DNA from: Mucilaginibacter ginsenosidivorans
GTDB lineage: Bacteria > Bacteroidota > Bacteroidia > Sphingobacteriales > Sphingobacteriaceae
Length of the DNA: 64,000 bases
NCBI RefSeq assembly: GCF_007971025.1
Contig: NZ_CP042436.1
Span: 2,542,001-2,606,000, forward strand
Direction of reading: 5' to 3'
Numbering within the stretch: the first letter of the stretch is position 1; each line of letters begins with the position of its first letter. Below are positions 52,131 to 61,428 of the stretch, piece by piece. The position numbers and the translations under genes are program-made. The notes below the pieces were generated by a model, which saw nothing but the letters and a program-made list of their open reading frames with translations, was not told where the DNA came from and made no database searches.

Positions 52131-53027
52131 ATGAAACGCCGTAATTTCATTTTCAATACCGCGCTTGCAGCAGGCGCGTTCAGTATTTTTGGTAAAAGCA
52201 GTTTTGCTTCGGTATTGGCCGACCAAAGCTACCAGTTTAAACCATTGCGCCGGAATGTAGGCATGTTTGCCGAACAGGGTGGTACCATCGCATGGCTGGT
52301 AAACAAGGAAGGAATAGTGGTGGTTGATGCTGAATTCCCCGATCCTGCCAAACACTTGATAGCCGAGCTACAGAAGCAATCGGACAAGCCTTTTCAATGG
52401 CTCATCAACACCCATCACCACGGCGACCATACCAGCGGGAACATTTCATTCAAGGGTATTGTGAAAAATGTTGCTGCTCATGCCAATTCGCTGACCAACC
52501 AGAAAAATTCGGCTATTGCCCAAAAAAAAGAGGACCAGCAGTTATACCCCGATACGACCTTCACCGACACCTGGAAGATCAGGGTGGGCGACGAAAGTAT
52601 CAAAGCGTATTACTTTGGCCCGGGACATACCAATGGCGATAGTATGATCCATTTTGAGCACGCAAACGTCGTTCACATGGGCGATCTGATATTTAACCGC
52701 CGCTATCCTTTTATCGATAAAAGTGCCGGCGCATCGGTAAAGAACTGGCCGGTGACGCTTGAAATGGCACAAAAGAAATTTGATAAGGATACGCTGTTTG
52801 TGTTTGGCCATGCCTTTGACCCATTGAAAGTGACGGGCGATATGGAAGATATAAAGGCCATGCAAAATTATATGGAAAAGCTGGCCGATTTTGTTCAGGG
52901 TAGCATTAAGGACGGTAAAAGTAAGGACGAGATATTGCAGGCAAAATCTATCCCCGGCGTTACCGACTGGCAGGGCGACGGCATTAACCGCAGCCTTGAG
53001 GCGGCTTACCAGGAATTCACGAGTTAA
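52131..53027 (+). CDS. MBL-fold metallo-hydrolase with Tat-like signal
   Basis: The protein has 298 residues. The N-terminus KRRNFIF plus a hydrophobic stretch looks like a Tat signal, so it is probably periplasmic. The metallo-beta-lactamase zinc motif His95-x-His97-x-Asp99-His100 (HHHGDH) is present, along with the later ligands in GPGHTNGD, HMGDLIFNR and FGHAFD. Family members hydrolyse lactams, thioesters, lactones and nucleic acids; sequence alone cannot tell which. It is followed by the 53039 gene after 11 bases, so the two are probably co-transcribed. Confidence 0.88.
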   Translation: MKRRNFIFNTALAAGAFSIFGKSSFASVLADQSYQFKPLRRNVGMFAEQGGTIAWLVNKEGIVVVDAEFPDPAKHLIAELQKQSDKPFQWLINTHHHGDHTSGNISFKGIVKNVAAHANSLTNQKNSAIAQKKEDQQLYPDTTFTDTWKIRVGDESIKAYYFGPGHTNGDSMIHFEHANVVHMGDLIFNRRYPFIDKSAGASVKNWPVTLEMAQKKFDKDTLFVFGHAFDPLKVTGDMEDIKAMQNYMEKLADFVQGSIKDGKSKDEILQAKSIPGVTDWQGDGINRSLEAAYQEFTS

Positions 53028-53038
53028 TAAATTACGAT

Positions 53039-53755
53039 ATGAAATTGTTCGCGGCCATCATTTTTCTATTTATTCCCTTCGCGCAGCCAAAGGATATGAC
53101 ATCCACTGAACTGCTGAAAAAAATGTATGCAAAATACCATGGCAAATGGCACAATAACCTTTCGTTCAATCAGACCACCGAAATGTACCGGAAGGATAGC
53201 CTTTTTAAATCCCAAACATGGTACGAGCATATATTGTACCCGGATAAACTGCGGATAGAATTTGACAAACCCGGCAGCGGCAATGGTATTATCTTTCGCG
53301 GCGATTCGACCTATGTCATCAGTAACAATAAAGTAACCCGGTCGATAAAAAATGAGAACGAACTAATATTTTTCCTCGGCGGCATGTATTTCGTGCCTTT
53401 CGACCAGGTGCTGGCGCATTTTAAGGCGCTGAATTACGATCTGGCGAAATTTCATGAAGACACCTGGAAAGGAAAGCCCGTATTTGTGATAGGGGCCGAT
53501 AAGCCCGATGAAAAGGTCAACCAGCTTTGGATAGACCAGGAAAAACTTGTTTCCGTTCGCTTTATAAAATATGATGGCGATACAAAAGAAGAAGGCACTT
53601 TCGAGGACCAGGTGGCCCTCAAAAAAGCCTGGAGCGAAACCTTGTGCAAATTTTATATCAACGATCATGTGTTGCAGGTAGAAAGATACCACGATGTTGT
53701 AGCCGGCGGCCCGGTTGATAAAAATTTGTTTGAACCATCGATGGTGGGGAAGTAA
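53039..53755 (+). CDS. secreted LolA-like protein of unknown function
   Basis: The protein has 238 residues with a signal peptide (about 1-17). The mature part is a string of beta strands (YEHILYPDKLRIEFD, NGIIFRGDSTYVISNNK, LWIDQEKLVSVRFIKYDGD) around a helix (ELLKKMYAKYHGKW), a layout like the curved sheet of LolA/LppX or outer-membrane lipoprotein-sorting proteins. The relation is by shape only and is an inference. It is likely to work with the MBL-fold hydrolase encoded just upstream, but in what is unknown. Confidence 0.6.
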   Translation: MKLFAAIIFLFIPFAQPKDMTSTELLKKMYAKYHGKWHNNLSFNQTTEMYRKDSLFKSQTWYEHILYPDKLRIEFDKPGSGNGIIFRGDSTYVISNNKVTRSIKNENELIFFLGGMYFVPFDQVLAHFKALNYDLAKFHEDTWKGKPVFVIGADKPDEKVNQLWIDQEKLVSVRFIKYDGDTKEEGTFEDQVALKKAWSETLCKFYINDHVLQVERYHDVVAGGPVDKNLFEPSMVGK

Positions 53756-53765
53756 ATTTTCAAAT

Positions 53766-53794
53766 TGTCATTCTGAGCGTAGTGAAGAATCTTT
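53766..53794. repeat. TGTCATTCTGAGCG dispersed repeat half
   Basis: A single arm of a dispersed repeat (TGTCATTCTGAGCG...GAAGAATCTTT) related in layout to the TGTCATTTCGAACGA elements at 10449 and 62843. It fills half the gap between the 53039 and 53817 genes. Confidence 0.5.
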
Positions 53795-53816
53795 AACTAT
53801 TTCCTTACATTAGGCT

Positions 53817-54695
53817 ATGCTTAAGAAACTCCTTTTTCTCGCTTGCCTCATCCCGGCAATGGCATTCGCCCAAACACAACCAACAGTAATTCCCCTATGG
53901 AAAAATGGCGCCCCCGGTTTTGAAAAACTGAAGGACGTACCCGAACAGGCAAAGGATTACTGGGTAAAAAATATCAATAACCCTTCGCTCACAGTTTTTC
54001 TCCCGCCAAAAGATAAGGCAAATGGCTCGGCTATCGTTGTATGCCCTGGCGGCGGGCACCGTTTGCTGGTTTTTAATGCCGAAGGCGTCGAACCAGGCCA
54101 ATTTTTAAGCAACCTTGGCGTAACGGTTTTTGTATTGAAATATCGCCTGGCCCGCGACACAAACTCGCCATACAAAATAGAGGTGCACGCCAAACAGGAT
54201 GGATACAGGGCCATGCGCCTGGTGCGGAGCCTGGCAAGTCAATATGGTTTGGATACCAACCGCATCGGGATGATGGGATTTTCGGCCGGGGGCGAAGTAG
54301 TGGATATGGTTGGTTTTGGCGACGGCAAGGGTGATCCCCATGCAGCCGATCCTGTCGACCGGCTTAACGGCAGGCCCGATTTCCTCGTGCAAATATATCC
54401 CGGCCCACTATATGTGCCGGAAACCGTTTCAGCAGACGCGCCGCCAATATTCCTGCTTGCCGCCAACGACGATCCATGCTGTTCGCTTCCTACGATCAAA
54501 TTGCTTGAAGCATATCGTGCCGCTAAAGCACCGGCTGAACTACATATTTTGCAAAGTGGCGGACATGGTTTTAACATGGGTAACCGGTCGAAGTTAAAGA
54601 CCGTAAATACCTGGCCCCAGCGCCTCGCCGACTGGTTGTCTGATAACAATTATTTTAAGCCATCAACCGAACGGCCAAAGGTGATGCACAATTGA
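53817..54695 (+). CDS. secreted alpha/beta hydrolase (acetyl-esterase/BD-FAE-like)
   Basis: The protein has 292 residues with a signal peptide (about 1-18, ending AFAQ). Motifs: oxyanion loop CPGGGH (about 76-81), nucleophile Ser156 (GFSAGG), Asp in NDDPCC and His in SGGHGF near the end. These match small acetyl-xylan or feruloyl esterase-type hydrolases, often found near plant-polysaccharide genes in Bacteroidota. It starts after a dispersed repeat and is convergent with the aminopeptidase gene. Confidence 0.87.
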   Translation: MLKKLLFLACLIPAMAFAQTQPTVIPLWKNGAPGFEKLKDVPEQAKDYWVKNINNPSLTVFLPPKDKANGSAIVVCPGGGHRLLVFNAEGVEPGQFLSNLGVTVFVLKYRLARDTNSPYKIEVHAKQDGYRAMRLVRSLASQYGLDTNRIGMMGFSAGGEVVDMVGFGDGKGDPHAADPVDRLNGRPDFLVQIYPGPLYVPETVSADAPPIFLLAANDDPCCSLPTIKLLEAYRAAKAPAELHILQSGGHGFNMGNRSKLKTVNTWPQRLADWLSDNNYFKPSTERPKVMHN

Positions 54696-54712
54696 AATCG
54701 GGATCTCGGATC

Positions 54713-56116
54713 TTAATTCTTCAGCGCTTCAATTTCTTTAAGCGATTTCGGCAAATATTTGCCCAAAAGCTGGTAGCCGTCGTCCGTTATCAAAAAATTA
54801 TCCTCAATACGGATACCGCCGAAATCACGGTAAGTATTCAGCATATCGTAATTGATAAATTCAGTATACATTTTTTCAGCCTGCAGGCGGTCAATCAGTT
54901 CAGGAATAATGTAGATGCCCGGTTCAATCGTAAGGACGAAGCCGGCCTGCAACTCCCGCCCAAGGCGCAATGATTTGAGGCCGAAAATCGAAGTTTCCTT
55001 TTTCAGTTTATCGGTATAACCAACGTATTGTTCGCCAAGGTCTTCCATGTCGTGGGTGTCCATCCCGAGCATATGCCCCAGGCCGCATTGGAAAAACATG
55101 GTATGCGCTCCTGCGGCCACGGCTTCGGCAGCGTCGCCCTTCATCAAGCCTACTTGTTTTAGCCCTTCTACCAGTTTCTGACAGGCAGCCAGGTGTATAT
55201 CTTTATACCTTGTTCCGGGTTTCAACATGCCGATGGCATGGTCCATCGAATTCAAAACCACCTCGTAAAGCTCCTTTTGCTCCTGTGTGAAAGTTTTTCC
55301 AACCGGGAAGGTACGTGTCAGGTCGCCGCCATAGTGCATAGCGTTTTCAGCGCCTATGTCACTTAATACCATGCGGCCTTCCTGGAGTGTATTGCCGTAA
55401 TAATGCGTGTGCAATGTTTGGCCGTGCGTGGTGATGATAGCCGGGTAACCCAGCCGCGCATCATTGGCAATGGCAACTTCATGGGCTTTCGCCACCAACT
55501 CATATTCTTTTATACCGGGACGCGTATGCTTTATCACAGCCTGCATCATATCAACACTGATATTAACCGCTTTTTCCATCTCGGCCACCTCGAGCGGTGA
55601 TTTAATAACACGCTGTGCTATCACCGCTTTGGTTAGCTTCAACGAAACATGGTCGGCAAGGTCGTTTAAACTGGTATTGAACCACTCCGCCAGTTTGATC
55701 TTATTTTCAGGTCGATAAGGGGGCAGGATATGTACCTTGCGGCCATCGGTCAGCGCCTTGTGTACATAACGGGCTATATCGGCGTAAGGTTTGGTTTTGT
55801 CTACCCCAACCATCGAGGCCATTTCGCTTACGGTAGGCAGTGTTCCTGTCCATACGATATCGTCTATGGTCAGTTCGTTTCCAAAGATCACTTCCTCGCC
55901 TGAATCCGTGTCAATAATGGCCGCCAGTACGGGGACATCAAGCCCGAAATAATAAAGAAAACTGCTATCCTGCCTGAACAGGTAAGTATTATCCTTATAA
56001 TTCATGCTGCTATCTTCGTTACCGAGCAAAAGTATCAGCCCGTCCTGGCCCATATTCTGCTTCAATTGGTGCCTGCGCCCAATATAGATGTACTTATCAA
56101 AAAGATCGAGTTTCAT
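54713..56116 (-). CDS. M24B Xaa-Pro aminopeptidase (aminopeptidase P family)
   Basis: The protein has 467 residues: an N-terminal creatinase-like domain (about 1-170) and a pita-bread catalytic domain. The dinuclear metal ligands are seen as Asp (LSDIGAENAMHYGGDLTRTF), His (GLGHMLGMD), Glu (TIEPGIYI) and Glu (RIEDNFLI). It removes N-terminal residues before proline, useful for processing collagen-like or hydroxyproline-containing peptides. ATG at 56116 is chosen because it begins the conserved domain and a -7 box (TATATTTG) ends five bases upstream; the 19 codons before it are not conserved-looking. Confidence 0.9.
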   Translation of the reverse strand: MKLDLFDKYIYIGRRHQLKQNMGQDGLILLLGNEDSSMNYKDNTYLFRQDSSFLYYFGLDVPVLAAIIDTDSGEEVIFGNELTIDDIVWTGTLPTVSEMASMVGVDKTKPYADIARYVHKALTDGRKVHILPPYRPENKIKLAEWFNTSLNDLADHVSLKLTKAVIAQRVIKSPLEVAEMEKAVNISVDMMQAVIKHTRPGIKEYELVAKAHEVAIANDARLGYPAIITTHGQTLHTHYYGNTLQEGRMVLSDIGAENAMHYGGDLTRTFPVGKTFTQEQKELYEVVLNSMDHAIGMLKPGTRYKDIHLAACQKLVEGLKQVGLMKGDAAEAVAAGAHTMFFQCGLGHMLGMDTHDMEDLGEQYVGYTDKLKKETSIFGLKSLRLGRELQAGFVLTIEPGIYIIPELIDRLQAEKMYTEFINYDMLNTYRDFGGIRIEDNFLITDDGYQLLGKYLPKSLKEIEALKN

Positions 56117-56121
56117 ACCGG

Positions 56122-56129
56122 CAAATATA
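56122..56129 (-). promoter_or_regulatory. -7 promoter element, possibly leaderless aminopeptidase gene
   Basis: On the minus strand TATATTTG is an exact -7 box and ends five bases before the ATG at 56116. No TTG sits at the expected spacing. Confidence 0.4.
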
Positions 56130-56406
56130 CTCCCCGTCAGCTTAAAAGTGATATTATTTTGCGGATACCGCAAAGCAAAGGCGGCTAACGATGGCTATTC
56201 CAAATGATGTAAAATAATCCATATCTTTATTGGATACATCTGTCTTCGGAATAGGACACAACACCTTCACAATTTACCCTGGTAGGATAAAGCTTTTACG
56301 CAGCCGGTCGGATATTGATCTTGAGCCAATTTAACCCGTGTGCTGTGAAGCATATATGAGAGTGAACAAACCGCAACTACACCCATATGGAAAATACAGG
56401 TGCGCG

Positions 56407-58836
56407 ATGATTAAAATGATCGTAGCCGCGATGATCTTATGTTCGCCTGTTAAAACTTTTGCTTCGATAGCTACTGGTTCCCGCGCACAAATATCGGAGA
56501 TGAATGTTTTGCTGGTTGCGGTGGTAGTTATGCTGTTAATAGTGATCGCCTACCGCGAAAGGCAATTACGGCGGCTTCACTCCAGGGCCTACAGCAGCGA
56601 CCAACGATTCCGGAAATTGTACGACGCGGGACTGGTGGGTTTGATCTTCACCAATCTCGACGGGAAAGTTGTAGAAGCAAACAAGGCCTTTCTCGATATA
56701 ATAGGTTATACAAAAGAGGATGTGAAAAAAGGCGAGGTAAACTGGAATAAGCTTACGCCGCCGGAGTATGCTGATATTACCAAAGAAGGTGTAAGGCAGA
56801 TGCACGAGCAGGGCTACTGTTCGCCATTTGAAAAAGAATATATCCGCAAGGATGGCAGGCGGGTTAGTATCATGTTAGGTTCTTCGCGGCTCGCAGAAAA
56901 TGACTTTGCCGAGGCGGTGACCTATGTAATTGATGTAAGTTATAAAAAACAGGCAGAATTGCGGGAGCAGGAATTAAACCGCACGATTAAAAAACAGCGG
57001 GAAGAGCTTTACAGTATATTGATGAATGCCCCGGCCATGATCGCCATACGCAGGGGGCCGGAGCTGAGGCTTGAATTTTCAAATAAGGTAGCATCTGACT
57101 TTGCAAATTTGGGTTCGGGTCTCGGTTTGACAACCAAAGAACTAATGGAAAAGTTTAAGGTGATGGCCGATCCGCAATTATCGCAGGAGGTTTACCGGAC
57201 TGGGGTGCCCTTCAGCGCTAAGGCGTTTCATATACAAATGGACCGTGTTGGTAATGGGAAGCCCGAGGATATATGGCTGGATATGGTGCTGGAACCTGTG
57301 TATGATGCCGATGGAAATGTTGACGGCGTTGCTTTTTTTGGCTTTGATGTTACCGGACTGATCAAGGCAAATGAAGAAGTAAAGGAAAGCGAAAACCGTT
57401 TCCGGTTTTTAGCTGATGCCATTCCGCATAAAATGTGGACATCGGGCCCCGATGGTCACGCCACCTATTATAACAAGGGCTGGTACGATTATACAGGCGT
57501 AACTGATTTTAAGGCCCTTAATAAAAGGGCGTGGGAAATTATCCACCCTGATGATTTTGAAGCAGCGAAAGAAGCCTGGACCAGGGTAGTAAAAAATGGC
57601 GAGAGCCTTGAATCGGAGCAGCGCTTTTTAAATACAGATGGTGAATACCTGTGGCACCTTACCCGTGTTTACCCGCACAAGGATGAAAATGGAAAGGTGA
57701 TCATGTGGGTGGGTACCAGCACCAATATTCACGAACAAAAAATGACGCAGGAAGCGCTGAAAGTCAGCGAAGAGCATTTTAAGGCCATAGCTAATAATAA
57801 TTCGATCATCATATGGCAGGCGAACGGGCAGGGCGCTTTGATTTACGTTAACGACACCTGGAAAAACTATACGGGTTTCGGTATAAGCGACGATTTGTTA
57901 GAGCAGACCCTTGCGGCGGTCCACCCGGACGATGTCCAGGCCGTTGTTGAAAAGCTGGGAAGCGAATTCCAGGCGCGAACACCACTGCAAACCAAATTCA
58001 GGTTTCGTAATAAGGAAGGGCAGTACCGATGGGTACTTACATACGCAAACCCTTTGTTTAACCCTGAATTCGCGGGGTATATCGGCAGCATAATTGACAT
58101 AGACGACCAGGAGAGGGCGCAAAAGGCGGCAAGCAAACTGCTAAAGCAGCGCGACGAATTTTTAGGCGTCGCCAGTCACGAACTAAAAACACCGATAACA
58201 AGCCTGAAGGCATCCATGCAAATACTGGAAAAACTGTCGGAAAAGGATTTCGACCCGGCTAAGATCCGCCCCTTTGTTGCCATGGCCAACAAGCAGGTTG
58301 GAAAGCTAACCGATATTGTCGACGACCTGCTCGACGTAACCCGTATACAGTCGGGCAAAATGCAGCTGAATTGTACAAATTATTTGTTCAGTGAGTCGGT
58401 TCAGGATTGTATAAACGAGATCGCTCAGTACACATCTTCTCACCAGATCGTGGTAAACAAAAATGAACCCCTTGAAGTGTACGCCGACCGTACCCGCATT
58501 GAGCAGGTGATGGTGAATTTTTTAAGTAATGCTATTAAATATTCACCCGAACAAAATAAGGTAACCGTGAATATTGAAAAAGCGGGCTCCAATCTCAAAT
58601 TTTCAGTCACTGATTTTGGTATCGGGATCCCGCAGGATAAGCAGGCCTATATTTTTGACCGGTTCTTCAGGGTGCACGAATCGTCTTATAATTTCTCGGG
58701 CCTTGGCCTCGGGTTATACATTTCGTCAGAGATCATCGGCAGGCACGGGGGCAAGGTTGGCCTGGTGAGCGAGGAAGGCAAGGGTTCAACCTTCTGGTTC
58801 ACTTTGCCATTGACAAATAAAAGTGAGCAGGTATAA
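56407..58836 (+). CDS. membrane-linked PAS-domain histidine kinase
   Basis: The protein has 809 residues from ATG 56407; upstream in-frame starts (ATG 56356, GTG 56338) would add 17 or 23 residues. A hydrophobic N-terminus and a TM helix (about 36-53) are followed by four PAS domains (about 65-175, 195-310, 325-445, 450-570), HisKA with His591 (VASHELKTPITS) and a HATPase domain (DFGIGIPQDK; GLGLGLYISSEI). It is an orphan: no response regulator lies nearby. Its HisKA region is nearly the same as that of the kinase at 22282, which suggests paralogues that share a partner such as the stand-alone receiver at 34162 (inference). Confidence 0.88.
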   Translation: MIKMIVAAMILCSPVKTFASIATGSRAQISEMNVLLVAVVVMLLIVIAYRERQLRRLHSRAYSSDQRFRKLYDAGLVGLIFTNLDGKVVEANKAFLDIIGYTKEDVKKGEVNWNKLTPPEYADITKEGVRQMHEQGYCSPFEKEYIRKDGRRVSIMLGSSRLAENDFAEAVTYVIDVSYKKQAELREQELNRTIKKQREELYSILMNAPAMIAIRRGPELRLEFSNKVASDFANLGSGLGLTTKELMEKFKVMADPQLSQEVYRTGVPFSAKAFHIQMDRVGNGKPEDIWLDMVLEPVYDADGNVDGVAFFGFDVTGLIKANEEVKESENRFRFLADAIPHKMWTSGPDGHATYYNKGWYDYTGVTDFKALNKRAWEIIHPDDFEAAKEAWTRVVKNGESLESEQRFLNTDGEYLWHLTRVYPHKDENGKVIMWVGTSTNIHEQKMTQEALKVSEEHFKAIANNNSIIIWQANGQGALIYVNDTWKNYTGFGISDDLLEQTLAAVHPDDVQAVVEKLGSEFQARTPLQTKFRFRNKEGQYRWVLTYANPLFNPEFAGYIGSIIDIDDQERAQKAASKLLKQRDEFLGVASHELKTPITSLKASMQILEKLSEKDFDPAKIRPFVAMANKQVGKLTDIVDDLLDVTRIQSGKMQLNCTNYLFSESVQDCINEIAQYTSSHQIVVNKNEPLEVYADRTRIEQVMVNFLSNAIKYSPEQNKVTVNIEKAGSNLKFSVTDFGIGIPQDKQAYIFDRFFRVHESSYNFSGLGLGLYISSEIIGRHGGKVGLVSEEGKGSTFWFTLPLTNKSEQV

Positions 58837-58840
58837 AAAA

Positions 58841-58895
58841 TGCGTTCCGTATCTCACCCCGGAACGCACTATCAATATCACTCTCAATGATATTG
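58841..58895 (-). other. two hairpins, minus-strand terminator-like
   Basis: TGCGTTCCG/CGGAACGCA (58841-58868) and TCAATATCA/TGATATTGA (58872-58896) lie directly after the kinase stop. On the minus strand the first stem is followed by six T, on the plus strand by none. The rest of the 337-base gap to 59174 is AT-rich, with several GATC and TTGATC words, and holds no gene I can see. It could end an unrecognised minus-strand RNA or act as a bidirectional barrier. Confidence 0.4.
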
Positions 58896-59173
58896 AATCA
58901 ACTAAATCTCAGATAACATGTTTAATATTGATCCAAGTTCTTTATGATCGTATTGATCGCTTACTATATGTTTTTGGTTTTATATGGTTGTAAATCAACT
59001 GATTGAGGTTGTTGTTTTACAATTGTTACAAATAAAACCAGTAATATGAACAGAAGTTTGCTTTAAAAATTGTGCTAAAGCGTATTTTTCTTTTTTATAT
59101 GACATCCATATTAAATGTCAATTCGACAAAAATAGCTCTTTTTACTCTATTCACACTTTTTTGACTATAAATT

Positions 59174-61396
59174 ATGACTTTTTGTTACTGTAAATTTTTT
59201 GTTACAACAAAACAGTTGTTGCTTGTCTCGTTGTTATGCGTGCCGGTATTTGGCTTCGGTCAAAAATTCAGCAGCCAGGAATTACAGCGTTTTAAAAAAG
59301 AAGCTCAGGCGGTAACTATCATACGCGACAATTGGGGCGTGCCGCATATTTACGGGAAAACCGATGCCGATGCTGTTTTTGGTTTGATGTACGCCCAATG
59401 CGAAGAGAATTTCAAGGGCATAGAACGCAACTACCTCTACCAGTTGGGCAAACAGTCGGAAGTTGACGGGGAAAACAATTTGTACACCGATATTCAACTG
59501 CAACTGATAGCCGACACCGCCGACGCTATCAGGGATTATAATACTGCCGCACCCTGGTTCCGTAAGCTGATGGATGCCTTCGCCGACGGCATCAATTACT
59601 ATCTTTATAAGCATCCCGACGTTAAACCGCAGGTATTTCACCATTTTCAACCCTGGTACGCACTCATGTTCACCGATGGGAGTGTAGCCGCTACCGAAAC
59701 GGGTGGCATCGGCCTGAACGAAACAGGAAATTTTTACAGTAAAGGTCCCGATAATATGGGCGGCGTTTTTGACCGGCCAAAAATTGAAAACGCAATACAG
59801 GAAAAAGAGACCGGTTCCAACGGCTTTGCCATCGCACCCTCAAAAACAGCTGATGGCCATGCAATGCTCTATATAAACCCCCACGTGCCTTTTTATTTCC
59901 GCGACGAGGTGCAGATCGTCAGCGATGAGGGACTGAACGTTTACGGAGCCGTTACCTGGGGGCAGTTCTTCATATACCAGGGCTTTAACCCGCATTGCGG
60001 CTGGATGCACACCTCAAGTTATGCCGATGTGGCCGATCTGTATGCCGAAAAGGTTAGCAAAATGGAAGGCAAATGGTACTATGAATATGACGGTCAGCAA
60101 AAACCGGTTACCACGCGCCGGCTGGTATTGAACGTAGTGAAAGATGGCAAAACCGAACAACGCGCCATTACAGGGTTTTACACTCATCACGGACCGGTGT
60201 TGGGTAGCAGGGATGGCAAGTGGCTGGCCTTGAAGGCGAATAACCGCTCGTATAACGCTTTGCTTGAATCGTGGCTGATCACTAAGGCCAACACTTTTGC
60301 CGAATATAAAAAAGCAATGGACTTGCTGTCGAATAACTCGAACAATACGGTTTATGCCGACGACCGGGGGAACATTGCTTTCTGGTACGGTAACTATATG
60401 CCCAAACGCGATCCAAAGCTCGACTGGACATTACCGGTTGATGGCACCACCTCGGCAACGGAATGGCAGGGCATCCATAAACTGGACGAGATCGTGCATG
60501 TGTATAACCCTTCTACAGGCTGGATAGAGAATTGTAATTCCACCCCCTTCACCTGCTCCGGGACGGCCAGTCCTGATAAAAGTAAATACCCGGCTTATAT
60601 GTCGCCCGACGGCGAGAACTACCGCGGTGTGAACGCCATCAGGCTGCTGAAGAATGCGAATAACATGACCCTTGACAGTCTGGTAGCCAAAGGCTATGAT
60701 CATTATCTTAGTGCGTTTGATGTGCTGCTGCCGGCGTTATTTAAGGCCTGCGGCATGGCAGATGATTCAACCAAAATCGCGCTTGCTGAGCCTGTAAAAA
60801 TATTAAAGGATTGGGACCGCCGCTCGGCTGTGCACTCGGTAGCTACTACGCTTGCAGTGGAGTGGGGCACACGTATGCTGATGTCCATGCCACGTGCCCA
60901 AACTGTGGAAGAGTCTACCGCTCAAACCACACGCATGAGTAGCATGCTCGAAAATATACCTCCTGGCAAGCAAACCGGGCTGCTTGCCGAAGCCATAAAA
61001 AGTCTCGAAAAACGCTACGGAAAGTGGAAAATTGAATGGGGCGATATTAATGTTTATCAACGCCCCGCCGATGGCATCACATTTGATGATAAACTCCCCG
61101 GCACCCCGGTGGGGATGGTTGGCTCGCAATTTGGGCAGTTGCCGTCGTTCCAGAGCCGTACGGTAAATACGCAGAAACGGTACGGGTACAGCGGCAACAG
61201 TTTTATTGCAGCGGTTGAATTTGGTCCGCGCATTAAGGCAAAGAGCATCATCACCGGCGGTATCTCGTTCGACCCCGCGTCGAAGCACTTTACCGACCAG
61301 GCCGAAGGGTATATCAATGGCAAGTTCAAGGATGTACTTTTTTACCGTGAGGATGTGCTGAAACATGTGGAAAGAACATACCACCCCGGTGAATAA
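59174..61396 (+). CDS. penicillin acylase-family Ntn amidase (possible acyl-homoserine-lactone or amide acylase)
   Basis: The protein has 740 residues with a signal peptide (about 1-29). Penicillin acylases are made as one chain and cut into alpha and beta chains; the new N-terminal nucleophile is Ser215 (ETG-SNGFAIAPS), preceded by the spacer, so alpha would be about 30-214. Other typical parts are TIIRDNWGVPHIYG at the alpha start and DDRGNIAFWYGN. They hydrolyse amide bonds of beta-lactams, N-acyl homoserine lactones or other amides; substrate unknown. The secreted protein encoded at 61429 follows by 32 bases. Confidence 0.92.
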   Translation: MTFCYCKFFVTTKQLLLVSLLCVPVFGFGQKFSSQELQRFKKEAQAVTIIRDNWGVPHIYGKTDADAVFGLMYAQCEENFKGIERNYLYQLGKQSEVDGENNLYTDIQLQLIADTADAIRDYNTAAPWFRKLMDAFADGINYYLYKHPDVKPQVFHHFQPWYALMFTDGSVAATETGGIGLNETGNFYSKGPDNMGGVFDRPKIENAIQEKETGSNGFAIAPSKTADGHAMLYINPHVPFYFRDEVQIVSDEGLNVYGAVTWGQFFIYQGFNPHCGWMHTSSYADVADLYAEKVSKMEGKWYYEYDGQQKPVTTRRLVLNVVKDGKTEQRAITGFYTHHGPVLGSRDGKWLALKANNRSYNALLESWLITKANTFAEYKKAMDLLSNNSNNTVYADDRGNIAFWYGNYMPKRDPKLDWTLPVDGTTSATEWQGIHKLDEIVHVYNPSTGWIENCNSTPFTCSGTASPDKSKYPAYMSPDGENYRGVNAIRLLKNANNMTLDSLVAKGYDHYLSAFDVLLPALFKACGMADDSTKIALAEPVKILKDWDRRSAVHSVATTLAVEWGTRMLMSMPRAQTVEESTAQTTRMSSMLENIPPGKQTGLLAEAIKSLEKRYGKWKIEWGDINVYQRPADGITFDDKLPGTPVGMVGSQFGQLPSFQSRTVNTQKRYGYSGNSFIAAVEFGPRIKAKSIITGGISFDPASKHFTDQAEGYINGKFKDVLFYREDVLKHVERTYHPGE

Positions 61397-61414
61397 AACC
61401 GGCTGTATTACAAC

Positions 61415-61422
61415 TATATTTG
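61415..61422 (+). promoter_or_regulatory. -7 promoter element, possibly leaderless gene
   Basis: TATATTTG is an exact -7 box and ends six bases before the ATG at 61429. No TTG at the expected distance, so it may be weak or a chance match. Confidence 0.3.
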
Positions 61423-61428
61423 ATACGA

